Counted from the stretch's first letter, positions 16,271 to 25,308 are shown. The stretch: DNA of 64,000 nucleotides from Candidatus Kosakonia sp. 282A-S69 (GCF_029433855.1 NZ_JAROAU010000003.1:1426073-1490072), one strand, 5' to 3'. Notes: a model not told the origin generated them from the sequence alone. Translations and numbers: made by a program.

Positions 16271-17512
16271 ATGATGAAAGCCCATCACGCTCACAGCTAT
16301 CCACTGCTCAGTGCCTTACTGTTCTTCTTTTTCGTGACCTGGTCCGCTTCGGGCTCGCTGCTCTCCATCTGGCTCCATCAGGAGGTGGGGCTGAAAGCGG
16401 GTGATACCGGGATCATCTACGCCGTGCTCTCTGTCTCCGCGCTGTTTGCGCAAATCTGTTATGGCTTTATTCAGGACAAGCTCGGCCTGCGCAAAAACCT
16501 GCTCTGGTATCTGACCGCCATGCTGGCGCTCTCCGGCCCGGCCTTCTTGCTGTTTGGCTACCTGCTCCAGATCAACATCCTGCTCGGCAGCGTCTTTGGC
16601 GGCATCTATATCGGCTTAACCTTTAACGGCGGCATCGGCGTGCTGGAGTCCTACACCGAGCGCGTTGCGCGCCAGAGCCAGTTTGAATTTGGTAAAGCGC
16701 GGATGTGGGGATCCCTTGGCTGGGCGGTGGCGACTTTTTTTGCCGGCCTGCTGTTTAACATCAACCCGAAACTTAACTTCGCGGTAGCGAGCGCGTCCGG
16801 GCTGCTCTTCTTTGTGCTGCTGGCGCGCTTAAAAGTCTCCTCTGCGCCGCACGCGATGCAGGAAGCGGTGAGCGGCGGGAAGGTGACGCTTGCCGATGCC
16901 ATGGGTTTACTCGCACTGCCGCGTTTCTGGGCGCTGGTGCTGTTCGTGATTGGCACCTGTATTTACGGCGTCTACGACCAGCAGTTCCCGGTCTACTTCT
17001 CTTCGCAGTTTACGACCCTGCAGGAGGGCAACGCCATGTATGGCTATCTCAATTCGTTCCAGGTGTTTCTTGAAGCGGCGGGCATGTTCTGCGCCCCGTG
17101 GCTGGTGAACAGGATTGGCGCGAAAAATGGCCTGATTTTCGCAGGCATGGTGATGGCAATGCGCATGATCGCCTCCGGGCTGGTGGAGGGGCCGCTGCTG
17201 ATCTCCATCACCAAACTGCTGCATGCGGTCGAGCTGCCGATCCTGCTGGTGGCCATCTTCAAGTACAACAGCCTGCACTTCGACAAACGGCTCTCCTCGA
17301 CGCTCTACCTGGTGGGCTTCGCCTGCACCAGCTCGGTGATCGCCTCGGTGCTCTCGCCGCTGGCGGGCTACAGCTATGAGAAGTATGGCTTTGCACAATC
17401 CTATCTGATCATGGGGCTGCTGGTCTTCGCCACCACCTTTATCTCCATCTTCCTGTTGCGTTCCGGTAAGTCATCCTCTGACCCGCTGATGCCGCAACCC
17501 TCCACCATTTAA
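16271..17512 (+). CDS. cscB: Sucrose:H+ symporter CscB (LacY family)
   Basis: This 413-residue, 12-TM protein belongs to the oligosaccharide:H+ symporter family. Motifs include GFIQDKLGLRKNLLWYL (loop 2-3), GVLESYTERVARQSQFEFGK, ARMWGSLGWAVATFFAG, YGYLNSFQVFLEAAGMF and KLLHAVELPILLVAIFKY, all in CscB/LacY positions. It carries sucrose with a proton across the inner membrane. The start is ATG 16271 or the next codon at 16274. It lies 17 nt before cscA in one operon and downstream of two operators. Gene order (cscR divergent from cscBA) differs from E. coli, where cscKB is divergent from cscAR, and no cscK fructokinase is present here. Confidence 0.92.
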   Translation: MMKAHHAHSYPLLSALLFFFFVTWSASGSLLSIWLHQEVGLKAGDTGIIYAVLSVSALFAQICYGFIQDKLGLRKNLLWYLTAMLALSGPAFLLFGYLLQINILLGSVFGGIYIGLTFNGGIGVLESYTERVARQSQFEFGKARMWGSLGWAVATFFAGLLFNINPKLNFAVASASGLLFFVLLARLKVSSAPHAMQEAVSGGKVTLADAMGLLALPRFWALVLFVIGTCIYGVYDQQFPVYFSSQFTTLQEGNAMYGYLNSFQVFLEAAGMFCAPWLVNRIGAKNGLIFAGMVMAMRMIASGLVEGPLLISITKLLHAVELPILLVAIFKYNSLHFDKRLSSTLYLVGFACTSSVIASVLSPLAGYSYEKYGFAQSYLIMGLLVFATTFISIFLLRSGKSSSDPLMPQPSTI

Positions 17513-17529
17513 CCGAAAGAGTAGGGACT

Positions 17530-18963
17530 ATGACATATTCACTTGCCAACGCTGAACAGGCGCTTGTGGCCAAACGAGATACTTTGAATCTGCGCTGGTA
17601 TCCGCGCTACCACCTCGCGGCGCGCGCCGGATGGATGAATGACCCGAACGGGCTGGTCTGGTTTGATGGCTGGTACCACGCCTTTTATCAGCATCACCCT
17701 TATTCCACGCAGTGGGGGCCGATGCACTGGGGGCATGCGCGCAGTAAAGATCTGCTGCGCTGGGAACATCTGCCCGTGGCGCTGGCACCGGAAGGCCCGG
17801 CAGATAAAGATGGCTGCTTTTCCGGCTCGGCGGTGGTCGATGGCGACACGCTGGCGCTGATTTACACCGGGCATAAATTTCACGGCGATCCCACGGATGA
17901 GGCCAATCTGTATCAGGTGCAGTGCCTGGCAACCAGTTGCGACGGCATCCATTTCCAGCGCCAGGGAAGGGTGCTCGATACGCCGCCGGGGCTGCACCAC
18001 TTTCGCGATCCGAAAGTGTGGCGCGAGGGGGACGCGTGGTACATGGTCGTTGGTGCCCGCAATGGCGAAACGGGACAAGTTCGGCTCTATCGCTCCGCCG
18101 ATCTGCGCGAGTGGCAGGACGCCGGCGTGCTGGATGAAGCGGAAAAAGCGCTCGGCTTTATGTGGGAGTGCCCGGATTTTTTCACCCTCGGTGACAAACG
18201 GGTGCTGATGTTCTCGCCGCAAGGGATTGCTGCGCAGGGCTACAACAACCGTAATCTCTTCCAGAGTGGGTATCTTCTCGGCCAGTGGCAGCCAGGTCAG
18301 CCTTTTGTGCGCGAAAGCGAGTTTATCGAGCTGGATCACGGCCATGACTTTTATGCCCCGCAAAGCCTGCTGACCCCTGATGGCCGGCGGATTGTTATTG
18401 GCTGGCTGGATATGTGGGAATCGCCGCTACCGGAGCAGCAGGATGGCTGGGCCGGCATGCTGTCGCTGCCGCGTGAAGTGAGCCTGAGTGCGGATAACCG
18501 CGTGCAGATGCGCCCGGCAAGAGAGGTGGAAGCGTTGCGCGGCGCGTGGGAGCCATGGCCGGTGACGACACTTGAGAATCAGCAAATCACGCTGCCGGAG
18601 AACGGCGAGGCGCTGGAGGTGCTTCTGCGCTGGGCGTGCGGCAACAGCAGCGCGGAGCAGTATGGCGTAAGCCTCGGCGATGGGCTGCGCGTCTACGTTG
18701 ATGCGCAGATGCAGCGCCTGGTGCTGGCGCGCCACTATCCGCACTATGGGCTGTGCGGTATGCGCAGCGTGCCGGTTGATATCAACGCGCCGCTGGCGCT
18801 GCGCCTCTTCTTCGACAGCTCATCGGTAGAGGTGTTTGTTAACGACGGTGAGGCGTGCCTGAGCAGCCGCATCTATCCCGACGCTGATAAGCGGGCGCTT
18901 GCGCTGTTTGCGTGGAGCGGTTCGGCGCAGGTGACAGAAGCCGGGGCCTGGCCGCTGGCGTAA
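17530..18963 (+). CDS. cscA: Sucrose-6-phosphate/sucrose hydrolase CscA (GH32 invertase)
   Basis: The 477-residue cytoplasmic invertase equals E. coli CscA in length. GH32 signatures: WMNDPNGLVWFDG with the nucleophile Asp (about residue 37), FSGSAVVDG, FRDPKVW (transition-state Asp), and MWECPDFF with the acid/base Glu (about 216). A C-terminal beta-sandwich (about 330-477) follows. It hydrolyses imported sucrose to glucose and fructose. GAGTAGGGA lies before ATG. It is co-transcribed with cscB. Fructose would have to be phosphorylated by a kinase encoded elsewhere. Confidence 0.95.
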   Translation: MTYSLANAEQALVAKRDTLNLRWYPRYHLAARAGWMNDPNGLVWFDGWYHAFYQHHPYSTQWGPMHWGHARSKDLLRWEHLPVALAPEGPADKDGCFSGSAVVDGDTLALIYTGHKFHGDPTDEANLYQVQCLATSCDGIHFQRQGRVLDTPPGLHHFRDPKVWREGDAWYMVVGARNGETGQVRLYRSADLREWQDAGVLDEAEKALGFMWECPDFFTLGDKRVLMFSPQGIAAQGYNNRNLFQSGYLLGQWQPGQPFVRESEFIELDHGHDFYAPQSLLTPDGRRIVIGWLDMWESPLPEQQDGWAGMLSLPREVSLSADNRVQMRPAREVEALRGAWEPWPVTTLENQQITLPENGEALEVLLRWACGNSSAEQYGVSLGDGLRVYVDAQMQRLVLARHYPHYGLCGMRSVPVDINAPLALRLFFDSSSVEVFVNDGEACLSSRIYPDADKRALALFAWSGSAQVTEAGAWPLA

Positions 18964-18970
18964 GAGATAG

Positions 18971-19002
18971 CCAGGAGTCCACGCCCGCGCGTGGACTCCT
19001 GG
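18971..19002. repeat. Perfect 14-bp inverted repeat after cscA
   Basis: CCAGGAGTCCACGC and GCGTGGACTCCTGG are separated by four bases, beginning 7 nt after the cscA stop. It forms a strong hairpin without a T-tract, so Rho-independent termination in the usual form is unlikely. It may protect the mRNA 3' end or be a remnant of an insertion junction. Confidence 0.75.
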
Positions 19003-19021
19003 AGAAGGCGGCATTGCAGCG

Positions 19022-19312
19022 TTGTCGCTTTTTACTGTGAGTAACACTCTCGTGAGCCGCCACGATATCTGCCTCGTGTTGAAGAGTGTCGTCAAGTGCA
19101 ACATCCTCAGCTTCTCCTGGGATAATGCTAATGAAATCGTCGTCGTACCATTGGATACCGTGTTAGTGACAAAACGGACAGACCTTATAGGCGGGATCGT
19201 CAACATCGCCTTCAGTGGAGTAATCCAGGGCAAAATAGTGACGATATTGCTCCTCTGAATCATGATTGCTGCCAATCCAGAGATGGACCTTATCCGCGTC
19301 ATGACTACTCAT
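19022..19312 (-). pseudogene. Immunity protein 22 (Imm22)-like gene with an in-frame stop
   Basis: Reading from ATG 19312, 49 codons give KVHLWIGSNHDSEEQYRHYF, then STEGDVDDPAYKVCPFCH, and a TAA (19163-19165). The same frame continues with IQWYDDDFISIIPGEAEDV and ALDDTLQHEADIVAAHESV. Together these match the Imm22 family pattern (KVHLWIG, LDYSxEGDxDDP, CPFCxDIGIxWYDEDFI), so a single base change to a stop has split the gene. The frame then runs on past the expected end into antisense of cscA, so the native 3' end is also lost. Imm22 proteins protect against secreted polymorphic toxins. Family assignment is from memory of the pattern. Confidence 0.7.
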
Positions 19313-19395
19313 TCCGGGCGTCCTCTTTTTTGTGTAACGAGTGGGGCGTTTATCCTCGGCTCGACACGGTTCATCAGAGACGAAGATCGGTAGAG

Positions 19396-20025
19396 TTAAA
19401 CCATACCGTTATTGCCATGGCGCAAAAAGGCCGGGCGACTGTTCAGCCTCGCAAACCAAGTATCGATCGCCGGCACGTCCGGATGAGGCAGTGGCGTCAT
19501 CTTCCAGCGGTTTACCGAGAGACCGAGCACGATATCCGCCAGGCTAAAGCTCTCTCCCGCCGCCCAGGCACCGGTGCGCTGAAGCTGCTGTTCAACGATT
19601 GCAATACAGCGGTTCCACTCGAGGATACCCCGGACGATCGCATTTTCGTCGTTATAGGCAGGGTTCTTGCGGGCAAGGGCAGGGAAGGCGTAGCGCCAGG
19701 CGTTATTGAATTCCGTCGCCTGCCAGTCCATCCACTGCTCAACGCGGGCGGCGGCCTGCGGCTCGCCGGGGAGAAGATCCTCTCGTCCAGCTTTGCGCGC
19801 CAGGTAGCGACAGATCGAATTCGACTCCCATAATACGAACCCGTCATCAAGCAACACCGGCACCAGCGCGTTAGGATTCATGGCTCTGAACGCTGGCGTC
19901 TCCGTTGGGGCGAAGCCGCTTCCGTACTCTTCCAGCAGATAGTCGATACCGGCCTCTTCGCATGTCCAGAGCACCTTACGCACATTGATGGATGACTTTT
20001 TACCGAGGACTTTCAACATACTCAT
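19396..20025 (-). CDS. Glutathione S-transferase family protein
   Basis: The 209-residue protein has a thioredoxin-like N-domain (1-80) and an all-helical C-domain. The N-terminus LGKKSSINVRKVLWTCEEAG carries the likely activating Ser/Asn, NPNALVPVLLDDG holds the cis-Pro, and WESNSICRYLA holds the Glu-Ser pair that contacts the glutathione gamma-Glu. Relatives conjugate or reduce electrophiles. The start is ATG 20025 with GAAGGA upstream; a longer frame to 20082 lacks a ribosome site. It stands alone beside immunity and IS debris. Substrate unknown. Confidence 0.88.
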   Translation of the reverse strand: MSMLKVLGKKSSINVRKVLWTCEEAGIDYLLEEYGSGFAPTETPAFRAMNPNALVPVLLDDGFVLWESNSICRYLARKAGREDLLPGEPQAAARVEQWMDWQATEFNNAWRYAFPALARKNPAYNDENAIVRGILEWNRCIAIVEQQLQRTGAWAAGESFSLADIVLGLSVNRWKMTPLPHPDVPAIDTWFARLNSRPAFLRHGNNGMV

Positions 20026-20590
20026 CTTTTCCTTCAGAGGAGGATAGCGGGCAAAATCATGGTGCTGTTTACGCGTCCGCAAGAGGTCGTGGCGGGATCA
20101 CTCACTACAACCATGATGCAGGACAACGCCCCTCTTGCGTTGCGAACAGATTTAGCACAAAAGGCCAGCAATCGCAGGCCTCTCTCACGGCTTTTAATGG
20201 CTGACATTTTGCTCATAGAATGCGCGGCACCAAAGCCATCACGCCCGGCGGGTCGTCAACGTTGCGCTTCGCGCAGAGCGTGCATTTTCATTCGTCAGCG
20301 GACAAGCCACGATCTAAGCATCATCGCTAGCCGTCACCTCGCCATCAGCGCCCACTATTTCCATCGCCGCTGCAGAAAAAGGGAGAGTAATGAACGTGCC
20401 GCGCCGTAGGGAGTGACCGGATGGCTCGCATATAACCGCAAGGCCCGTGAGCTCACGGTTACAGATGCTAAACCGCGACCCCAAAGCCCAACCAGGGCCA
20501 GCATCATGGTCGATAAGCCTGGATACTACCTGGTAATTCTAGCTACCCAAGCGCAGGAAATCGTACAGCAACTCAAAGTGCTGTCTGGTC
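20026..20590. other. Intergenic region without a recognisable gene
   Basis: Short open frames occur on both strands, but none has a plausible ribosome site, a recognisable domain or a conserved start. It lies between the GST gene and an IS3-type remnant and looks like decayed DNA. Confidence 0.5.
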
Positions 20591-20594
20591 AACG

Positions 20595-20740
20595 ACAGGA
20601 CGATAACGAGTCCGGACCTCATTCATCGCTGAATTACCAGACGCCGGCTGAATTTACAGCAAGCTGGAGAAATAGAAAATTAGAAGGTAAACAAACCGAC
20701 ATTATTAAATGAGCGTTGTATCTAATCCTGGGGCAGGTCA
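20595..20740 (+). mobile_element. 3' remnant of an IS3-family element
   Basis: The frame ending at 20712 reads DNESGPHSSLNYQTPAEF then WRNRKLEGKQTDI. This matches the extreme C-terminus of IS3-family (IS407-like) OrfB transposases, typically DYNESRPHSSLNYQTPAEF. GGGGCAGGTCA (20730-20740) just after the stop fits the terminal inverted repeat of such elements. The rest of the transposase, including the DDE core, is absent. Confidence 0.75.
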
Positions 20741-21259
20741 ACCTTAAGCTAAATATTATCCTTTCATATAAAAGCGCTTTCTCAGCGCGGCCAGTAAAAG
20801 AAAACCCTCTTTGTTTCATGAATATTTCATGCGTTATTAGTGACTTATTCCATAAAAACAGGCTGCTGTTCTCCGGAAATTATGCCAGCTATCAATCCTT
20901 ATCCGTACTGGAATCAGAATGATCTGTATATCCAGAATAATGGTGGTTTTCCGAGAAGTCTCTTATTGGTATATTTACACCGCGCGCGCACGTCGTTTGT
21001 ATATGGCCTTTATTGCTGCTTCGCTACCTGACATTTCCTGATAGGGCTTAACCTCTGCTGAGGCTTCGCCGGCGGTAGCCATATTATGAAATTTCACTCC
21101 TGCAATATGAAATTAACGAAAACTGCAATGAGTTTCTGCTGTGCGGCCAGAAGCGTGAAAGTATGCGTCATTTACTGCTGTGCTGTGATCTACGGGGCAT
21201 AGCCAGATGGATCTCTCCGGCTCTGGTTTGTAGCGCATATACACATAGGGATGGAAGTT
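20741..21259. other. Gene-free stretch upstream of the vgrG remnant
   Basis: 519 bp of mixed AT content without a supported gene. A short run from ATG 20883 (MPAINPYPYWNQNDLYIQN) is open but has no recognised family. GGGATGGAAG near the right end is the probable ribosome site of the original vgrG. Confidence 0.5.
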
Positions 21260-22242
21260 ATGCGTAACTGAATCACCGTTCAGCTCCCGGTCGAGGGGCT
21301 ACTTTTCTGGAAGCTTTCCGGGCGCGAGTCGCTGTCGGAGCCGGTCATGTTTACCCTGGCGCTGCTTGGGACTGACGCGCGTACCGACCGCAGCGCGCTG
21401 CTGGGCCTGCCGGTGACGGTGACCATCCCGACTCAGGCCCTGATGACGCCACGCTACCTCAACGGCAAGGTGACCCGGGTGGCGGTGAGCGCTGTGGAGA
21501 TGTCCGGCACCCGTTATGCGGCGTATGAGTTGACGGTGGAGCCGGACGTATGGCCGATGCAGCGCGACCGCAATCTGCGTATCTTCCAGGGCCAGACGGT
21601 GCCGCAGATAGTGAAAACGCTGCTGGGCGAGAGCCAGGTGAATGTCGAGGAGCGGCTGTCGGGCAGCTACCGGGTGTGGGAGTACTGCGTGCAGTACCAG
21701 GAGAGTAGCCTCGACTTCATGAGCCGCCTGCTGGAGCTGGAGGGCATCACCTATCACTTCCGCTACGAGCAGGACCGCCACACGCTGGTGCTTACTGATG
21801 CCCCCGGCCAGTACAAGCCTTTTCCCGGCTACGAGGCTATTCCGTACCACGTGGCGGTACAACGGATGAAGAGGGCATCAGCCAGTGGGCGCTGCAGGAT
21901 AACGTGCCACCGGGCATCTACAGCCTCGACGACTACGACTTCCGCAAGCCGAACGCGTGGCTATTCCAGGCGCGGCAGAACTCGAAATCCCCGCAGCCAG
22001 AGAGCATTGACGTCTATGACTGGCCGGGCCGGTTTGTGGACCACAGTCACGGGGAGTTCTATGCCCGCATCCGCCAGGAGAGATGGCAGGTGGAGCACCG
22101 CCAGACGCGGGGCACAGCGGCAGCGCTCGGCATCGCGCCGGGGCACACGTTCGTGCTGCGCAACGCCCCGTTCTTCGGTGACAACGGGGAATACCTCACC
22201 ACGGCGGCGCAATACCACTTCGAGGAGAACCGCGATGGTTGA
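21260..22242 (+). pseudogene. vgrG: vgrG remnant (type VI secretion spike), nonsense-mutated and frameshifted
   Basis: The original start appears to be ATG 21260 (Met-Arg-Asn), followed by TGA at 21269-21271 where CGA (Arg) is expected. The frame then reads ITVQLPVEGLLFWKLSGRES, TPRYLNGKVTRVAVSAVEMS, MQRDRNLRIFQGQTVPQIVK and YRVWEYCVQYQESSLDFMSR, typical of the VgrG gp27-like domain. Near 21855 the frame shifts: GGTTDEEGISQWALQDNVPP continues in another frame through NAWLFQARQNS and ends EENRDG at 22242. The gp5 OB-fold, beta-helix and any effector are missing. It is about a third of a full gene and cannot make a spike. Confidence 0.88.
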
Positions 22243-22438
22243 TATATTAAGCAGTTATCACAGCAAGGATGACCGCGTGTTGCATATGTATTCTAACCAG
22301 TGGGATAGAACGTGGGTTGGTCCTGATGGTATCCATCGAACCTATAGAAGTGTACTGCCTTCTATGAATAGACGGCCATTTAATCGCTGGAAGAAAAAAT
22401 ATTGGAAAGCACGAGCACTGGGCTTTCAGGAGACTAAA
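22243..22438 (+). other. Unassigned coding-like tail before an immunity gene
   Basis: An open frame (VDILSSYHSKDD, WDRTWVGPDGIHRTYRS, basic NRRPFNRWKKKYWKARA) runs in phase into the SUKH gene. It sits where the end of a toxin tip would be expected but matches no family I recognise. It has no separate start with a ribosome site. Confidence 0.35.
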
Positions 22439-22909
22439 ATGACTGATATTTATAAAGAACTTGATGCTTTAATTAGTGCAAGTGGTGAAGAAGCGCGAGG
22501 AAGTGGTCCCGCCACTGAGGATGTAATTGAGCTTTATGAGAAAGAGCTTAAGGTTAAATTCCCTTCCACATATAAGTTTTTTTTAGAGAAATATGGGACG
22601 CTTTCATTTAATGGAGAGTCATTTTATGGCATCTCAAAGTTAGGCTTGGCCGCACAATCTGCACCTGATGTCAGGTATACAACCCTTAAGGCCAGGGAAC
22701 TTGGCGATATTGATAACAATATGATTTTGATAAAATCCTCTGGTTATGGCCCGCTATTTTCTATTGACGTATCTGTTCAAAGTGATGGCGAGGCAGCAGT
22801 TGTGGAAACAGACTTATCATTCAAGAGAGATGGCAGTAAAAAAATCGTGGCCAAGACTTTTGCGAATTTTTTGATGCTTGAAGTTAAAGGATCTTTGGAA
22901 GATTTATAA
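22439..22909 (+). CDS. SUKH (SMI1/KNR4) family immunity protein
   Basis: The 156-residue protein starts MTDIYKELDALISAS with CAGGAGAC before ATG 22439. The SUKH pattern is clear: ATEDVIELYEKELKVKFPST then YKFFLEKYGTLSFNGESFYG, a middle beta block, and the C-terminal KTFANFLMLEVK. SUKH proteins neutralise nuclease or other tips of Rhs/CDI toxins by direct binding in the cytoplasm. Low GC relative to the flanks marks it as cassette DNA. Its last ~95 bp recur in diverged form at 25202-25297, so this locus has exchanged immunity cassettes. The cognate toxin is not intact here. Confidence 0.85.
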   Translation: MTDIYKELDALISASGEEARGSGPATEDVIELYEKELKVKFPSTYKFFLEKYGTLSFNGESFYGISKLGLAAQSAPDVRYTTLKARELGDIDNNMILIKSSGYGPLFSIDVSVQSDGEAAVVETDLSFKRDGSKKIVAKTFANFLMLEVKGSLEDL

Positions 22910-23126
22910 CTCCTTTGAAGAGGTATGTGTCGCATTTTATTAGACTGATAGTGCCTCTTATTAACGTCAACCTTTTTTAGTATGCACTTTGATTTTATTA
23001 AAAATGTAGGATGAAAAGGTGTGCCTGATTAAAATGATTAGCTTAAGAGAGTTAATCAAGAGTATTCCAGTTTTGATTTGCATGAATTTATTTTTAATAC
23101 CGAAACTACTTTAAGGTGGTTTTCCG

Positions 23127-24523
23127 GGCCAGCATCAGGAGTTCCACGACACCGTGGGGCGCGTCACACAGCGTACGGTGCTGGACGCGCGCCGGGAGCT
23201 GGTGTTCGAACGCCGCTACCGCTGGGACCGCACCGACCAGATAGTCCAGCAGATACACACCGACGCGACACCGACAACTCCCGGCGAAAAATACAGCCAG
23301 TACCTGTGGGGCTACGACGCCGCGGGCCAGGTGACGAAAGCCGTCGAGCCGCAGAAAGAAGAGCGCTTCTTCTAGGACCCGGCGGGCAACCGCACCGAAG
23401 AACACCGTAACCCGGTGTGGCACAACCTGCTGCTGCGCCTCGACGGGCTGAAGCTCGATTATGACGGGTTCGGGCGGCTTGTTCAGCGGCGGGACAGGTC
23501 TGGTATTACCCAGCATTTCACGTATGACGATGAGCAGCGGGTGAAGGAAATAACCTTCACCGGTCATGCTGAATACAGTAAAGTCGAATACCGCTACGAC
23601 CCGCTTGGCCGACATACTCACAAGATTCTCTGGCACTACGGTGAGAAAGATCCGGAAACCATCCGCTTCGACTGGCAGGGGTTACAGCTGGCAGGTGAAC
23701 AGAGCGATCGGGAGCCGGACCACTACGTTCAGTACGTTTATATCGAGGGCAGCTACGAGCCGCTGGCGCGCGCCGACAGCGTCTTCGACGACTGCGAAAT
23801 TTACTGGTACCACACCGAACTGAACGGCCTGCCAGAACGGGTAACGGACGCTGACGGCCAGACCGTCTGGCGCGGGCAGTTCAGCACCTGGGGCAAAACG
23901 GAGCGCGAACTCAGCGTACCGCCGTGGCAGGTGCCGCAGAACTTACGCTTCCAGGGCCAGTACCTTGACCGCAAAACCGGGCTGCACTACGACCTGTTCT
24001 GCTACTACGACCCGGTCGCCGGGCGTTACACCCAGATGGACCCGATAGGGCTAGCGGGCGGGCTGAATACCTACAGCTATGTGGGGGATCCGCTGGTGTG
24101 GGTGGATCCGTTGAGGTTGGTTGCATGTTATAAGCCACCGCATGAGAAAGTTTTTTACAGGACCATGTTAAAAGAAGATTTTGCTGTTTTACAAAAACAG
24201 GACGGATGCCAGGTACAACCGAAACAACCATATCTCCTACCCGTAAGTTTTCAGAAGACTATGACGGGATATTGGTACAATTTAATCTAAAACCAGGTAT
24301 GCGAGTACAATTAGAAGGTATTGGCATTAGAGATAAGTCTGATCTGGCTGCTGTAACCCATCCTGATATGTCAAGTCTAATAAAATCAAAAAGATGGAGG
24401 TTGAACATTGTTGGATTTAAAGGCGAAGATGACCAGATAAATATTGGTCCTGGTAGGGAAGAGGGCGCTGCGTTAAAAATTTTTAACGATGGTATCGATT
24501 CTTTTAATGTGTTGAGGCAATAA
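23127..24523 (+). pseudogene. Rhs core 3' fragment with C-terminal toxin tip (nonsense and frameshift)
   Basis: Homology begins abruptly at about 23130 (QHQEFHDTVGRVTQRTVLD) with no start codon, so the 5' part is gone. The core reads YD-repeats (WGYDAAGQVTKAVEPQKEER) and a TAG at 23373-23375 replaces the Trp of ERFFWDPAGN. The same frame continues through GRYTQMDPIGLAGGLNTYSY and WVDPLRL, the core/tip boundary near 24120. The tip starts YKPPHEKVFYRTMLKEDFAV and shifts frame at an A5 tract (24193-24197), where one missing A would restore KTGRMPGTTETTISPT; it then runs to NDGIDSFNVLRQ at 24523. The tip family is not identified with certainty. The stop overlaps the next ATG (TAATG). Confidence 0.88.
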
Positions 24524-25065
24524 TGAATTCAAAGCAAAAGAACTTAGTGCTTTCTGTGGTTAATAATAAGCCACTCCGGGATGGAAAAATAACCGATGAA
24601 GAATTTCTAAAACTTTTTCCATGTACTCAGGAAAATGTTGAGAATTTTATAGATGACATCTTAAAAAATGCGCATTCTTCTAAAGACCTGAAAGAAGTTG
24701 AATACGCTTTATATATTGGCTTTCATTTTGGATTTACACGCAAGCATGAAGATATCTTGATACATCTTTTGGGGGGTGATTTTCATTATAAACATGATGA
24801 TGTTGTGCGGGCCTTAGCTAAAATAAAGACTAAAAGCGATGATGCAGTAAATGCCCTATATAACTGTGCTTTGTCTGAATATGATTATTTGGCTGATGAC
24901 AGAGAGGATGGTAATTACATGTTGGCATGGAACTGTATATATGCTTTAGCGAAAATAGGTTCAAAATATGCTGTTGAGAAATTAAAGGCATTGTCAAGAG
25001 GTTCCACCCCTGAAATAAAGAGCAAAGCAGTGCAGGTTGGAAAATCTTACGGTGTTTTAGATTAA
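24523..25065 (+). CDS. Probable Rhs-tip immunity protein (helical repeat)
   Basis: The 180-residue, AT-rich gene starts at ATG 24523, overlapping the stop of the toxin tip by one base, the classic toxin-immunity arrangement. The protein looks all-helical, with HEAT-like repeats around DDVVRALAKIKTKSDDAVNA and YALAKIGSKYAVEKLKALSR. The N-terminal half carries KITDEEFLKLFPCTQENVEN. No named immunity family is recognised. It likely binds and blocks the tip toxin encoded just upstream. It is intact although that toxin is frameshifted, consistent with retained protection against siblings. Confidence 0.78.
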   Translation: MNSKQKNLVLSVVNNKPLRDGKITDEEFLKLFPCTQENVENFIDDILKNAHSSKDLKEVEYALYIGFHFGFTRKHEDILIHLLGGDFHYKHDDVVRALAKIKTKSDDAVNALYNCALSEYDYLADDREDGNYMLAWNCIYALAKIGSKYAVEKLKALSRGSTPEIKSKAVQVGKSYGVLD

Positions 25066-25195
25066 GAAATAAATTTTTATTTAAGCCGGTTTTCGGGTTA
25101 ATGTTTATAAAGCCGTTCTTGAGGGATAGGCGGAATTGCTAAATGTATGTCCGCAGCTTCAATACACCCTTTTATCTTTTTGACAAGGCTGGTTA

Positions 25196-25297
25196 CCAGA
25201 TTTATCATTCAAGAGAGATGGCAGTAAAAAAATCGTGGTTAAGACTTTTGCAGATTTTTTGGTTTGTGAAACTAAAAAGTCTTTGGAGCATTTATAA
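25196..25297 (+). pseudogene. Duplicated 3' tail of a SUKH immunity gene
   Basis: Starting at CCA 25196 the frame reads DLSFKRDGSKKIVVKTFADF then CETKKSLEHL and a stop. The DNA from 25202 is identical to 22814-22850 for 37 bases, then diverged, and both copies share CTTTGAAGAG after the stop. Only the C-terminal end is present, so this is a relic of an older or alternative immunity gene. Confidence 0.85.
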
Positions 25298-25308
25298 TAT
25301 CTTTGAAG

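Noticed and set aside
18971-19002. Intrinsic terminator of cscBA
   Set aside because: The stem is strong, but no T-tract follows on either strand.
20059-20409. 116-codon open frame near the GST gene
   Set aside because: No domain, poor start context and a region of decayed DNA.
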